Of a DNA stretch of 64,000 nt, positions 49,986 to 58,817 are shown in pieces (the first letter of the stretch is position 1; every line of letters begins with the position of its first letter). Origin of the DNA: Clostridiales bacterium (GTDB taxonomy: Bacteria; Bacillota; Clostridia; Lachnospirales; Lachnospiraceae). The stretch lies in NCBI GenBank assembly GCA_021202925.1, contig JAJQCD010000017.1, positions 62,001-126,000 on the forward strand, read 5' to 3'. The notes under the pieces were generated by a model. It saw only the letters and a list, made by a program, of their open reading frames with translations, was not told where the DNA came from and searched no databases. A program made the position numbers and the translations under genes.

Positions 49986-51398
49986 TCAATATGCGTTTTT
50001 ATTGATGAAACCCTTAAAAAATGTCAGAAACAGGATCTTGAAATCCAGTCCAAGCGTCCAGTTTTCAATATAATACAGATCATGTTCAATCCGCTTCGCA
50101 ATGGAAGTATCTCCCCGATAGCCATTGATCTGCGCCCATCCGGTCATACCTGGCCGCACCTGATGCTTAATCATATAACGTGGAATTTCCTCTCTGAATT
50201 TCTCCACAAAAAACGGACGCTCCGGTCGCGGCCCGACCAGGCTCATATCCCCAATCAGCACATTAAACAGCTGCGGCATCTCATCAATACTGGTTTTCCG
50301 GATGAACCGCCCAACCGGCGTCACGCGCGAATCATGCGGCGACGTCCAACGGCTCTGCTCTTTCTTCGGATCCTGCACCTCCATGGAACGGAATTTGTAC
50401 ATCCGAAAAGGACGGTTGTGCAATCCCACCCGTTCCTGACTGAAAATCAACGGCCCCCGCGAAGTCAGCTTGATCAGAATCGCCGTCACAATCATAACCG
50501 GCGAAAAAAGAATCAATGCTACGACCGCGCCAAAAATATCCACAATGCGCTTGATTGTGGCATTGAGCAGATCATTCAACGGCACCCGCCGGATATTGAT
50601 CACCGGAAGTCCCTGCAGATCTTCCGTGTATGGCCTTGTCGGAATAAATTTATTGTAATCCGGAATAAATTTGGTGTGTACGCCGGACTTCTCACAGGCA
50701 GCAACTACCTTCTCCAGTCCCCCGTATTCCTGAATGCTCAATGTGATCGCAATCTCGTCGAGGAAATTCATACTGAGAATCGGATTCAGTTCATCAAGCT
50801 TCCCGATGATCCGGATTCCCCGGTACTCCTCTCCCAGGGCTTTGTGATTGTCCAGGATACCATACACCCGGTACCCCCACTCGGGATTCTGCATGATGCG
50901 ATCAATATAACTCTCCGCCGCGCCGCTGTAACCCACCAGCAGCAGGTGCTTCTGATTATACCCCTTCGCCCGCATCGTGCGCAGCATCTGGCGAATCAGG
51001 TTTCTTTCAACCGTCTCCGCCGCAATGTTCGTCACAAAGAAGCAGGCCAGAAACCTGGACGAAAATTCCCGCAGATACGGATCCTTCCGCCCCAGATACA
51101 GCACAGTCGCGAAAAGAAACAGTCCGATGATGTTCGCCTTGCAGATATTCGCAAATTCTGCCCGGCGCGCCTGCACCCGCTTGGGCGTAAACAGATGAAA
51201 AGCCGTATACAAAATCAGGTAGACCGGCACAATCGCCACAAGCGCACGCATATAAAACCAGGCAGGCAGTACGCCTCCGGTCTCAAACCATCCGCTCCCG
51301 AGCATGCAGTACCAGCTCAGGACATAGGCCGCGATAATCACCAGCGCATCCAGGACGACATGCAGACGATTCAGTCTCTCTTGATTATCTTTTATCAT
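49986..51398 (-). CDS. Undecaprenyl-phosphate sugar-1-phosphate transferase (initiating enzyme)
   Basis: A 470-residue polyprenol-phosphate hexose-1-phosphate transferase. It has about four N-terminal membrane helices, a middle nucleotide-binding-like CoA-fold region (LLVGYSGAAESYIDRI) and a C-terminal catalytic domain. The latter contains IFSQERVGLHNRPFRMYKFRSM, SIDEMPQLFNVLIGDMSLVGPRPERP and RPGMTGWAQINGYRGDT. It puts the first sugar phosphate (commonly glucose or galactose) on undecaprenyl phosphate for exopolysaccharide or capsule synthesis. It starts after AGGGTGAG and precedes the LCP gene by 20 bp. Confidence 0.95.
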   Translation of the reverse strand: MIKDNQERLNRLHVVLDALVIIAAYVLSWYCMLGSGWFETGGVLPAWFYMRALVAIVPVYLILYTAFHLFTPKRVQARRAEFANICKANIIGLFLFATVLYLGRKDPYLREFSSRFLACFFVTNIAAETVERNLIRQMLRTMRAKGYNQKHLLLVGYSGAAESYIDRIMQNPEWGYRVYGILDNHKALGEEYRGIRIIGKLDELNPILSMNFLDEIAITLSIQEYGGLEKVVAACEKSGVHTKFIPDYNKFIPTRPYTEDLQGLPVINIRRVPLNDLLNATIKRIVDIFGAVVALILFSPVMIVTAILIKLTSRGPLIFSQERVGLHNRPFRMYKFRSMEVQDPKKEQSRWTSPHDSRVTPVGRFIRKTSIDEMPQLFNVLIGDMSLVGPRPERPFFVEKFREEIPRYMIKHQVRPGMTGWAQINGYRGDTSIAKRIEHDLYYIENWTLGLDFKILFLTFFKGFINKNAY

Positions 51399-51483
51399 GA
51401 TGTCTCACCCTGCAAATTCCGCCAAAAAACGCCCCTCCGGCGTGTTTTCACGGTTCCACCCATATATCAGTTCAATGCTAACG

Positions 51484-51489
51484 ATTATA
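51484..51489 (-). promoter_or_regulatory. Possible promoter (-10) of the sugar-transferase/LCP operon
   Basis: Reverse-strand TATAAT with an upstream TG; no clear -35. It lies between the glycosyltransferase operon and the transferase gene. Confidence 0.4.
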
Positions 51490-51540
51490 CACGAATTTTC
51501 CTGTTTGGGCTATTAATTTTTTCTTAAATAGGCATATCTT

Positions 51541-52524
51541 TCACCGTTCCTTCTTTTTCATCTGCCGACGGGAAAATTCTGCGCAGTACAGGACGGTTCC
51601 CCAGATCAGTTCCCACTCAGCCGCGAGATAGTCGGCCAGATGTTCCCTGCGATAGCGTACCCGCTTTGTCTGATGCGCGGTGCGAAGTCCCTCCCACACA
51701 CCTTCCAGGTAAGCCTTCCCGAAGCCTTTCTTTTTAAAAAAGAAATACTTCACCAGAATTCCAAGGACAAGCGGCGCCGCATGGATCAAAAGCAGCAGAT
51801 CCGGCATATTTTTGTAGTTCAGATACACATTGTTGCGCGCCGCCAGGCGCACCTTGAACTCGTTGTATTTTGAACCGCTGGTGCCGCTTCCCACATGATA
51901 GACCACTGCCTCCGGACAATACCAGTTGACATACCCGGCAAGCTTCGCCCGCCACCCCACATCGATGTCCTCCAGATAAGCAAAATGCATCTCGTCGAAG
52001 AGGCCGATTTCCTCAAAAACTGACCGGCGATAGATCGCTGCTCCCGCGCAGGCGGAAAAAACCGGGCATGGCCGGTCATAGCGCCCGGTTTCCTGACCGA
52101 CGCCCCGCTGATATGCCCATCCCATGACACTGTACATATCCCCGGCATCATCCATCCGGTCCCTATGGTACAGCTGAATCATCTTCGGGCTGACCGAAAA
52201 AATACGCGGCGACGCCTCGATTGCGCGAAGCAGCGCTCCGACATACCCCGGTTCCGCCTCGGTGTCATTATTCAGAAGGATCACATAGGGCGTTTCCGCC
52301 GCACGGATTCCCACATTCACCGCTCCGGAAAAACCGGTATTCTCCGGCAGCAAAACAGACGGGATTTCATGACTCTTCAGCCACTCGGCACTGCCGTCCG
52401 TCGAACCGTTATCCACCACCAGCACCTCAAAATCCTGGCAGGTCTGTGCCGCCAGCGCCGCCATGCATGGCTCCATGAACCGCAGACCATTGTAATTCGG
52501 AATGATAATCGTCGCTTTTTTCAT
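51541..52524 (-). CDS. GT2 family glycosyltransferase (rhamnosyltransferase-like)
   Basis: A 327-residue inverting glycosyltransferase. The GT-A domain begins TIIPNYNGLRFMEPCM, has VVDNGSTDGSAEWLK, then ILLNNDTEAEPGY, where the NDT replaces the DxD metal site as in the RfbF/WbbL rhamnosyltransferase group. DEMHFAYLEDIDVGWRAKLAGY carries the catalytic acidic residues. A C-terminal amphipathic/hydrophobic stretch (LLLLIHAAPLVLGILVKYFFF) probably attaches to the membrane. It is the last gene of an eight-gene operon beginning at 60797. Donor sugar not determinable. Confidence 0.92.
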   Translation of the reverse strand: MKKATIIIPNYNGLRFMEPCMAALAAQTCQDFEVLVVDNGSTDGSAEWLKSHEIPSVLLPENTGFSGAVNVGIRAAETPYVILLNNDTEAEPGYVGALLRAIEASPRIFSVSPKMIQLYHRDRMDDAGDMYSVMGWAYQRGVGQETGRYDRPCPVFSACAGAAIYRRSVFEEIGLFDEMHFAYLEDIDVGWRAKLAGYVNWYCPEAVVYHVGSGTSGSKYNEFKVRLAARNNVYLNYKNMPDLLLLIHAAPLVLGILVKYFFFKKKGFGKAYLEGVWEGLRTAHQTKRVRYRREHLADYLAAEWELIWGTVLYCAEFSRRQMKKKER

Positions 52525-52550
52525 CCTGCATTCTCCTCATCCCCACACGC

Positions 52551-54749
52551 TCAGACTTCCAGTCTGTATGGTTCTCCGATTTTTTCCTTCAGCAGATCAC
52601 GCAGTGCGAAATTCGACTTACGCAGCGTCAGGTTCGGATTGTAATACGGATCTCCGTTTTTCAGAATATCCGGCCAGCGCCGGGCAAAAATTGCAACCTC
52701 ACGGTTAAAACGCGCCACCTTCTCCGGCGTATCCTCCAGTCCTCTCGACTTGGATTCATAGTGATACATCACCGCATAGGGATTGTACACCACCAGTTTC
52801 CCCGTCTCGCGCACCTTCATGCAGTAATCGATGTCATTAAACGCCACCGCAAGCTCCTCCGTGAAGCCGCCCACCTGCCGGAACAGTTCTGCCCTGGTCA
52901 TCATGCAGGCCGCCGTCACGGCACTGTAATCCTGCGCGCACATGGCCCGGTGGAAGTAACTGTTTTCCGCCTCATGCAGCCCGATAAACGTATGCCCCGC
53001 GATGCCGCCAAATCCGATCACGACGCCCGCATGCTGGATCGTATTGTCCTGATACAGAAGTCTCGCGCTCACCACGCCCACATCCGGTCTCTGCAGATAT
53101 CCCAGCATCTCCTCAAACAGGTTTTCCGCAATGATTTCCGTGTCATTGTTCAGGAACAGGAAATACTCGCCCCGTGCAAACTGTGCGCCAAAATTATTGA
53201 TTGCGGAGTAGTTGAATTCCCGCTCCCAGGTCACGACCTTCACCTGCGGAAATTCCTTCTGAATCCTGTTGTAATATGCAAACGTTTCCCGATCCGTGCT
53301 GTTGTTCTCAATCACGATAAATTCCAGATTCCGATACGTCGCTTTCTCCATAATGGAACGGATACACAGATCCAGATCTGCCACATGATCCTTGTTCGGA
53401 ATAATAACGGACACCAGCGGATTCCCCTGTACCTCAAAAAACGTATGGTAAATACCGTAATCGACTCCCTTTTCCACCCTCACCGCCGGAATCCCACAGC
53501 GCTTATAGTGCGCCATAATCGCCCGCGCTCCCGCCTCAAAGGCATACATCTTGCTCTGTGGATTGCTGGCCGTCGAATCCTGATGGCAACGCCAGTGATA
53601 GAGTACCTTCGGGATGTGCGTGATCTCCCTGGCCCGCTCCGTACAGCGGAAAATAAAATCATAATCCTGCGCACCGTCGTACTCGTGGCAGAACCCGCCC
53701 ACCTGTTCCAGGAGCGTCCGCCTGACCACGAACAGATGGCAGATATAATTGACGCTGGTCAGCAGATCGCCATTGAAATCCGGCTTGAAATGCGGATCAA
53801 AGAGCGCTCCGCCATCCATATCCAGCTTGTCCTCGTCCGAATAGATCACGTCACTCTGCGGGTGTTCTCCGATTGCCTTTGCCACCTCGAACAGCGCATG
53901 TTCCGGCAGCGTGTCGTCATGATCAGCCAGGACAATAAAATCTCCCTTCGCCATCGCAAGCGCCGCGTTCGTATTGCCAGCAATGCCACGGTTCTCTCCC
54001 AGATCCAGACACCGGAAACGGGAATCCTCCTTCGCATATCGTTCCATGACCCTCTGTACGGTCGCACCCTCGCCCGCCGGGCTGCCGTTCGCCACACAGA
54101 CCTCCCAGTTCGGATAGGTCTGCGCCAGGATGGAATCCATCATCTCACGAAGATATTTTTCCGGCGTCCGCCAGGCAGGAATCACAATCGAAAACAACGG
54201 CCGCACCGGCAGATTCGCCGTCCGCTGGGCGGCCAGTTCTTCGTCCGTCGGCTTCGTTAACGCCACCCACTCGCCATAATCATAATCATTATCCAATCCC
54301 TGAATTTTATGCTTGGATTTCAAAAACAACGCCTTCAGCCCATGTTTTTTCCAAAACTCCCAGGCCACCCGCACCGTCTCCATATTCATCAGGTCATGAA
54401 TCTTCTCCATGCGCTTATGCGCGACACTCGCACGCTTCGCGACCAGCTCCTCATTATAGCGAATCTTTGCCGTCTTCCCGTCGCAGCGGATCAGCAGCCA
54501 GTAGTCTTTCCCACGCGTATACGGGAACTGAATGTCAAATCCAAAATCCCGGTCGTATACCTTCTTATAATAAATCTGGCTCACATCATCCCGACGGGTG
54601 GAAACCAGCCGAATCCGCACCGGCTGCCGGTTCTCATCCAGGACACGAAACTGCGCACGGGAATCCGGCGTCCGTCCAATGACCCAGCCATTCAGCTGAA
54701 TCGAATTCTCCCGGATCCGCACCACGTCAACCTTATACTTCATCTGCAT
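52551..54749 (-). CDS. Large glycosyltransferase with two GT2 domains
   Basis: A 732-residue protein. Residues 1 to about 150 form a beta-rich N-terminal region (GWVIGRTPDSRAQFRV, DFGFDIQFPY). Two GT-A domains follow: domain 1 has FSIVIPAWRTPEKYLREMMDS, VLADHDDTLP and SDEDKLD; domain 2 has SVIIPNKDHVADLDLC, VIENNSTDRE and LFLNNDTEI. Such tandem GT2 proteins occur in rhamnan and O-antigen type clusters and can add two residues or alternate linkages. It overlaps the upstream gene by 17 bp, so it is coupled to it. The donors are unknown. Confidence 0.9.
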   Translation of the reverse strand: MQMKYKVDVVRIRENSIQLNGWVIGRTPDSRAQFRVLDENRQPVRIRLVSTRRDDVSQIYYKKVYDRDFGFDIQFPYTRGKDYWLLIRCDGKTAKIRYNEELVAKRASVAHKRMEKIHDLMNMETVRVAWEFWKKHGLKALFLKSKHKIQGLDNDYDYGEWVALTKPTDEELAAQRTANLPVRPLFSIVIPAWRTPEKYLREMMDSILAQTYPNWEVCVANGSPAGEGATVQRVMERYAKEDSRFRCLDLGENRGIAGNTNAALAMAKGDFIVLADHDDTLPEHALFEVAKAIGEHPQSDVIYSDEDKLDMDGGALFDPHFKPDFNGDLLTSVNYICHLFVVRRTLLEQVGGFCHEYDGAQDYDFIFRCTERAREITHIPKVLYHWRCHQDSTASNPQSKMYAFEAGARAIMAHYKRCGIPAVRVEKGVDYGIYHTFFEVQGNPLVSVIIPNKDHVADLDLCIRSIMEKATYRNLEFIVIENNSTDRETFAYYNRIQKEFPQVKVVTWEREFNYSAINNFGAQFARGEYFLFLNNDTEIIAENLFEEMLGYLQRPDVGVVSARLLYQDNTIQHAGVVIGFGGIAGHTFIGLHEAENSYFHRAMCAQDYSAVTAACMMTRAELFRQVGGFTEELAVAFNDIDYCMKVRETGKLVVYNPYAVMYHYESKSRGLEDTPEKVARFNREVAIFARRWPDILKNGDPYYNPNLTLRKSNFALRDLLKEKIGEPYRLEV

Positions 54750-55701
54750 CTATTCCTTCTCTATTTCCGTCAAAGTTCAACCGTTCTTCTTCGATCACCA
54801 GCGGCCGGTGCATGACTCTCTGGTTGATGGAAAGCACATACTCGCCCACCATGCCAATGAAAAAAATCTGCACCGAGCCGAGAAATAACATTCCAAGCAG
54901 CAGTGGAATCGTGCCCGCCACAAAGCGATCCCACCAGATCAGCTTCATAACCAGATAGATCAGCGCGATCGCCGCCGAGCAGAGAATGCTGAAGCCACCG
55001 ATGAAGGTCGCAAACCGCAGACCGGCCTTCGTATAGGAAGTTACACTGAGCATGGCTGCATCGTAGAGCTTATAGAAATTGTTGTGTGTCTTGCCCGCCC
55101 GCCGTTTCGGCTGCTCATAAGGAATCTCCTTGCGCTTATAGCCCAGCTCCGCCACGATCCCGCGCAGGAACGGCGTCGGATCGTCCAGTCTGCGCAGCAC
55201 CTCAATAAACTCCCTGTCGTAAAGCCCCGAACCGGTAAAATGCTCGATCTGCTCCACATCCGACAGCTTGCGGATTGTTTTGTAATACATACTGCGCAGC
55301 CAGTACATGAGCGGATTTTCTTTGCTGCTGGTTTTGATACCGATGACAATCTTGTAGCCTTCTTCCCATGCCGCCACATACTTCGGAATCAGTTCAACCG
55401 GATCCTGGAAATCCGCCACCATCTCGATCACACAGTCGCCCGTCACCTGCAGAATTCCGTAATACGGCGAATTAAACTGGCCGAAATTACGCGCATTAAA
55501 AATCGCCTTGATCCTGGGATTGGCCGCACAGAGTCGACGCAGGATCGGACGGGTCTGATCGGTGGAATCGTTGTCGATAAACACCAGTTCGTAATCGTAC
55601 TGCGGCAGATCCCGTGTCAGCGTCTCGATGACCGCCTCGCTGATCGGTCCTACATTCTCCTCTTCATTATAACAGGGAATGAGTATACTGAGTTTCTTCA
55701 T
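54733..55701 (-). CDS. GT2 family polyprenyl-phosphate glycosyltransferase (GtrB/DPM1-like)
   Basis: A 322-residue protein with an N-terminal GT-A domain, SILIPCYNEEENVGPISEAV, VFIDNDSTDQT and MVADFQDP, and two C-terminal membrane helices (about 230-255 and 265-290). This is the layout of GtrB/YkcC enzymes that load a sugar on polyprenyl phosphate as a donor for use outside the membrane. The matching GtrC-type transferase or flippase is not seen in the window. It overlaps the epimerase gene before it by four bases (ATGA). Confidence 0.92.
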   Translation of the reverse strand: MKKLSILIPCYNEEENVGPISEAVIETLTRDLPQYDYELVFIDNDSTDQTRPILRRLCAANPRIKAIFNARNFGQFNSPYYGILQVTGDCVIEMVADFQDPVELIPKYVAAWEEGYKIVIGIKTSSKENPLMYWLRSMYYKTIRKLSDVEQIEHFTGSGLYDREFIEVLRRLDDPTPFLRGIVAELGYKRKEIPYEQPKRRAGKTHNNFYKLYDAAMLSVTSYTKAGLRFATFIGGFSILCSAAIALIYLVMKLIWWDRFVAGTIPLLLGMLFLGSVQIFFIGMVGEYVLSINQRVMHRPLVIEEERLNFDGNREGIDADEV

Positions 55702-56651
55702 CCTTTTCCTCCTGCCGGTTCCCGGAGCATCCGCCGGATCCCTTCCGCAAAACCGATCCGTTCCTCCCAGGTCCCGTTCGTCAGATACAAAAGCTGCCCG
55801 GTCTCCGGGCAGATGGAGAGTGCCCCCTCCTTTGCCTGCACGAATGTGCCAAACTCCAAACTGCCCCTTCCGCCGCAGAGATCCTGAATCTCCTGAACGA
55901 AATCGCGCAGCACCCGCGTATCCCGGGACGCCACATTCACCACATGACTCCCGCCCGCATGCGCATCGCTGAACCGGTACAGCTCCACCACCGCCCGCGC
56001 CGCGTCTTCAATTTCCATGAAATTCCAGCGGTGTCGGCAGGCGCTTAAAGAGACCGTCAGCCCCTGCGGCAGATCACGCGTCAGGGTCGAAATGATCGAC
56101 CAGGGATGATCTCCACGCCCATAAACACTGAAAAAGCGAAGATGATAAAAGGTCAGCCCCCACTGGAGACACCGCTGCCTCGCGTCATCATAAAAACGCA
56201 GCTTCGCCTTGCCATATTCATTCACCGGATGGCATTCCATGGATTCTTCCATCCGTCCGTCCGGCGTAATGCCATACTCCACCCGGGAACCGGCATCCGT
56301 AAAGAACCGGCACCCCAGCTGCCTGGCCGCTTCCAGGCATTGAAGCGACCCCTGGATATTCATCTCCTGAACCGCCTGCGAATCAATCTCTGCCCGGTTC
56401 ACACCGCCCCAGGCGAAATGAAAAAAGGCGTCCGCATGCCCCACCTGATCCCGGCAGACCGAAACTGCTTCCTGCATGGTTCCGCAGAGCAGATGGAAAT
56501 GTTCATGACACGGCAACGTCTTTTTGCCTGCCGATTCCGGGCGCACCAGACCATATACCATCGCGCCCTCAGCCAGCAGCATCTGCGCCACATGGCTTCC
56601 GATAAAGCCCGTCACTCCGGTCATCACAACCCGTTTTCCCGTCAGTTCCAT
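55698..56651 (-). CDS. NAD-dependent epimerase/dehydratase (SDR), second of two
   Basis: A 317-residue extended short-chain dehydrogenase. The cofactor loop is MTGVTGFIGSHVAQ, and the catalytic Tyr/Lys pair is in NEYGKAKLRF. FHFAWGGVNRAEIDS resembles the substrate loop of related sugar epimerase/reductases. It is similar in layout to the SDR at 57865-58812 (both have the YGKAK active site and the DHxWS segment), so they probably arose by duplication and act at different steps. It most likely reduces or epimerises a nucleotide-linked ketosugar. Three ATGs follow GAGAGG; the last, at 56651, is best spaced. Confidence 0.88.
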   Translation of the reverse strand: MELTGKRVVMTGVTGFIGSHVAQMLLAEGAMVYGLVRPESAGKKTLPCHEHFHLLCGTMQEAVSVCRDQVGHADAFFHFAWGGVNRAEIDSQAVQEMNIQGSLQCLEAARQLGCRFFTDAGSRVEYGITPDGRMEESMECHPVNEYGKAKLRFYDDARQRCLQWGLTFYHLRFFSVYGRGDHPWSIISTLTRDLPQGLTVSLSACRHRWNFMEIEDAARAVVELYRFSDAHAGGSHVVNVASRDTRVLRDFVQEIQDLCGGRGSLEFGTFVQAKEGALSICPETGQLLYLTNGTWEERIGFAEGIRRMLREPAGGKG

Positions 56652-56681
56652 CATCATTCCTCTCACAGCCTTTCACACGGT

Positions 56682-57917
56682 TCAGACCCGTTCCTTCGAT
56701 AACTGCTCAATCCGGTTGATTCGCATGGTCAGCACGGAAACATCCGGGGCATATCGTCTTCTTATGATTTCTGCAATTTCATCCGTATAGCCGGGAGCGA
56801 CAATCAGAATCGCATCCACCGGTTTTTCAAAATAATACTCCGGAGAAACAATCGGAATGTGCGAGGCCGGAGCAAAACGTCCCTGCTTAAACGGCGCCGA
56901 ATCAATGATGTATTCCACGCTTCCGGCCAGTCCTGCTGTCGACGCCAGCGTAAAGCCCTGGTGGCTCGCTCCCCAGATCGCAAACTTCTTTCCTTCCGCC
57001 GCCAGCTTCGTCTTCCATTCCCGAATGCTTGCAAGCACCGCTTCCCGTCCCAGGAAAAGCGGCTCCATGTTCTCTACCGATACCTGCCGACGATCCCCAT
57101 CCTCCACCGCCGCACATTTCCTTACGATCATGGAAATCGTATCCCGGTTGATCCTGGTCTCCTCCAGCACGGCAAAACCACAGTGCTCCAGTAAATTCCG
57201 CAGTGTCTCAAACGAATAATACGCGATATGATCGTGAAGCAGCTCGTAATAGCTTCCCCGCTCCAGAATATACTCCAGGCTCGGCACGGTAATCAGCCCC
57301 ATGCCGTCCTCCGCCAGATTGTTGCGGATGCTGCGCAGCATCACATCCGGATGTGGCTGATGCTCCAGGAAATTGAATGACAAAAACACATCAAACGGGC
57401 CGTCCGGAAGCGTCCAGCCCTCCTCCGGCGCCGGAAGCATGGACGCTTCCGGTCCCTGGCCGAAGACCTGATCGGCACGCTCCGTGAACTCTCGCCATAC
57501 ACGGAGTCCGTCCGCACGCGCCATGCGCACCAGCTCCTCTTTATGTTCGATTCCGTAAGCTTCCACCGGAAAATCCCGCAGGAAATTCAGAAATTCTCCA
57601 CGCCCGCAGCCAACCTCCAGGAAGCGTTTTCCTTCCAGATGCCAGGTCTCAATCAGATGGCGATACTGTTCGGTCCGCAGATCGCGCATGGTAGCGGTCG
57701 CTCCGCCCGCCCGGATCACGTCACGATAGTAATGCACCGGTTCACATCCCAGCTGCACCAGCCCACACGCATCGCACTGATGCAGCGTCAGCGTCATCCC
57801 CCGGTCTTCCCCCACCGTCGCCGCATCCGGAATATCCTGCGCCGATACCGGCGCCTCTCTCAGTTCAAACAAACACCGATCCGGCAGGATCGCCCCGCAG
57901 GCAATGCAATGTCTCAT
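56682..57917 (-). CDS. Class I SAM-dependent C-methyltransferase (NDP-sugar type)
   Basis: A 411-residue three-part methyltransferase. An N-terminal zinc-binding domain has CIACG (Cys3/Cys6) and CDACGLVQL; the central Rossmann domain has FLEVGCGRGEFLNFL and VFLSFNFLEHQPHPD; the C-terminal domain has FAIWGASHQGFTLASTAGL. This three-domain layout is that of sugar C-methyltransferases such as TylCIII, which methylate C3 of a 4-keto-NDP-sugar, though other family members act on non-sugars. The start at 57917 follows GAGGAGGG and lies inside the end of the upstream SDR gene (53-bp overlap), showing tight coupling. Confidence 0.88.
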   Translation of the reverse strand: MRHCIACGAILPDRCLFELREAPVSAQDIPDAATVGEDRGMTLTLHQCDACGLVQLGCEPVHYYRDVIRAGGATATMRDLRTEQYRHLIETWHLEGKRFLEVGCGRGEFLNFLRDFPVEAYGIEHKEELVRMARADGLRVWREFTERADQVFGQGPEASMLPAPEEGWTLPDGPFDVFLSFNFLEHQPHPDVMLRSIRNNLAEDGMGLITVPSLEYILERGSYYELLHDHIAYYSFETLRNLLEHCGFAVLEETRINRDTISMIVRKCAAVEDGDRRQVSVENMEPLFLGREAVLASIREWKTKLAAEGKKFAIWGASHQGFTLASTAGLAGSVEYIIDSAPFKQGRFAPASHIPIVSPEYYFEKPVDAILIVAPGYTDEIAEIIRRRYAPDVSVLTMRINRIEQLSKERV

Positions 57918-58812
57918 GAATTCCCTCCTCAAATGTCCACTCAGGCCGCCAGCAGGTCTCCCGGCAAATCTTTCCGATATCCGGCAACAAGTCAGCCGCC
58001 CCTTCCGCATTCTGCGGCCGCTCTCCATACGCACAGGTCCCTCTGCCGCCGCAAATCCGGTGCATCTCTTCAATATAGGACTGCAACGGCCGCGTATCCT
58101 CACCGGCAATATTATAGACACCGGAACGGCCCTCTGTCAACAGGCAGACGAGTGCAGTCGCCGCATCATCAATATAAAGAAAATTCCATTTCTGTGTGCA
58201 GGCTCCAAGCCGCATGATTCCACCCTTCTGAAACGTTCGCAGGCACTCGTTCACCAACGACCAGAAATGATCACCGGGGCCATAGACGCTGAATATTCTG
58301 GTATGAATATATTCCAGGTTCAGACTCTTGCAAAGAGCCTGTGCTTCCCGGCCAAACTCTGCCTTCGCCTTTCCATATTCCGACACCGGCGCAAGCCGTG
58401 CATCCTCATCAATCAAATGGTGGTATATCCCATACTCCGCCTGTGACCCGGTAAAAAGGAACCGCCTGCAGCCAAGCGCCGCCGCTGTCTGCACAGCCTG
58501 AAGAGACAGGCGTACATTTCCCTGCTGTATCTCCCGTTTCCTGCGGTTCTCACTCCCCGCGCCATCCCAGGCAATCTGAATCCAGGCATCCGCCTTAAGC
58601 CCGCTCTCCCCGGCCAGATCACGGATATCTTTCATATCCAGTTCCCGGATGTTCACACACGTCCTTTTCTCAGCCGGAATTACTTCCAGCAAATGAGCCA
58701 GGCTCAGAGATTGCGGACGGACGACCGCCTCCACCTGATGTCCCCGCCTCAACAATTCCCGTACCGTTGCCGCGCCGATGAAGCTGCCCGCTCCCGTCAC
58801 TACTATTTTCAT
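57865..58812 (-). CDS. NAD-dependent epimerase/dehydratase (SDR), first of two
   Basis: A 315-residue extended SDR with VTGAGSFIGAATVRELL at the N-terminus (NAD(P) loop) and the active site SEYGKAKAEF. A C-terminal segment is GVYNIAGEDTRPLQSYIEEM, as in NDP-sugar epimerases/reductases. It starts 5 bp after the ThDP enzyme gene and overlaps the methyltransferase gene by 53 bp. It is probably the ketoreductase or epimerase for the sugar made by its two neighbours. Confidence 0.88.
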   Translation of the reverse strand: MKIVVTGAGSFIGAATVRELLRRGHQVEAVVRPQSLSLAHLLEVIPAEKRTCVNIRELDMKDIRDLAGESGLKADAWIQIAWDGAGSENRRKREIQQGNVRLSLQAVQTAAALGCRRFLFTGSQAEYGIYHHLIDEDARLAPVSEYGKAKAEFGREAQALCKSLNLEYIHTRIFSVYGPGDHFWSLVNECLRTFQKGGIMRLGACTQKWNFLYIDDAATALVCLLTEGRSGVYNIAGEDTRPLQSYIEEMHRICGGRGTCAYGERPQNAEGAADLLPDIGKICRETCWRPEWTFEEGIHETLHCLRGDPAGSVFV

Positions 58813-58817
58813 ATCGG

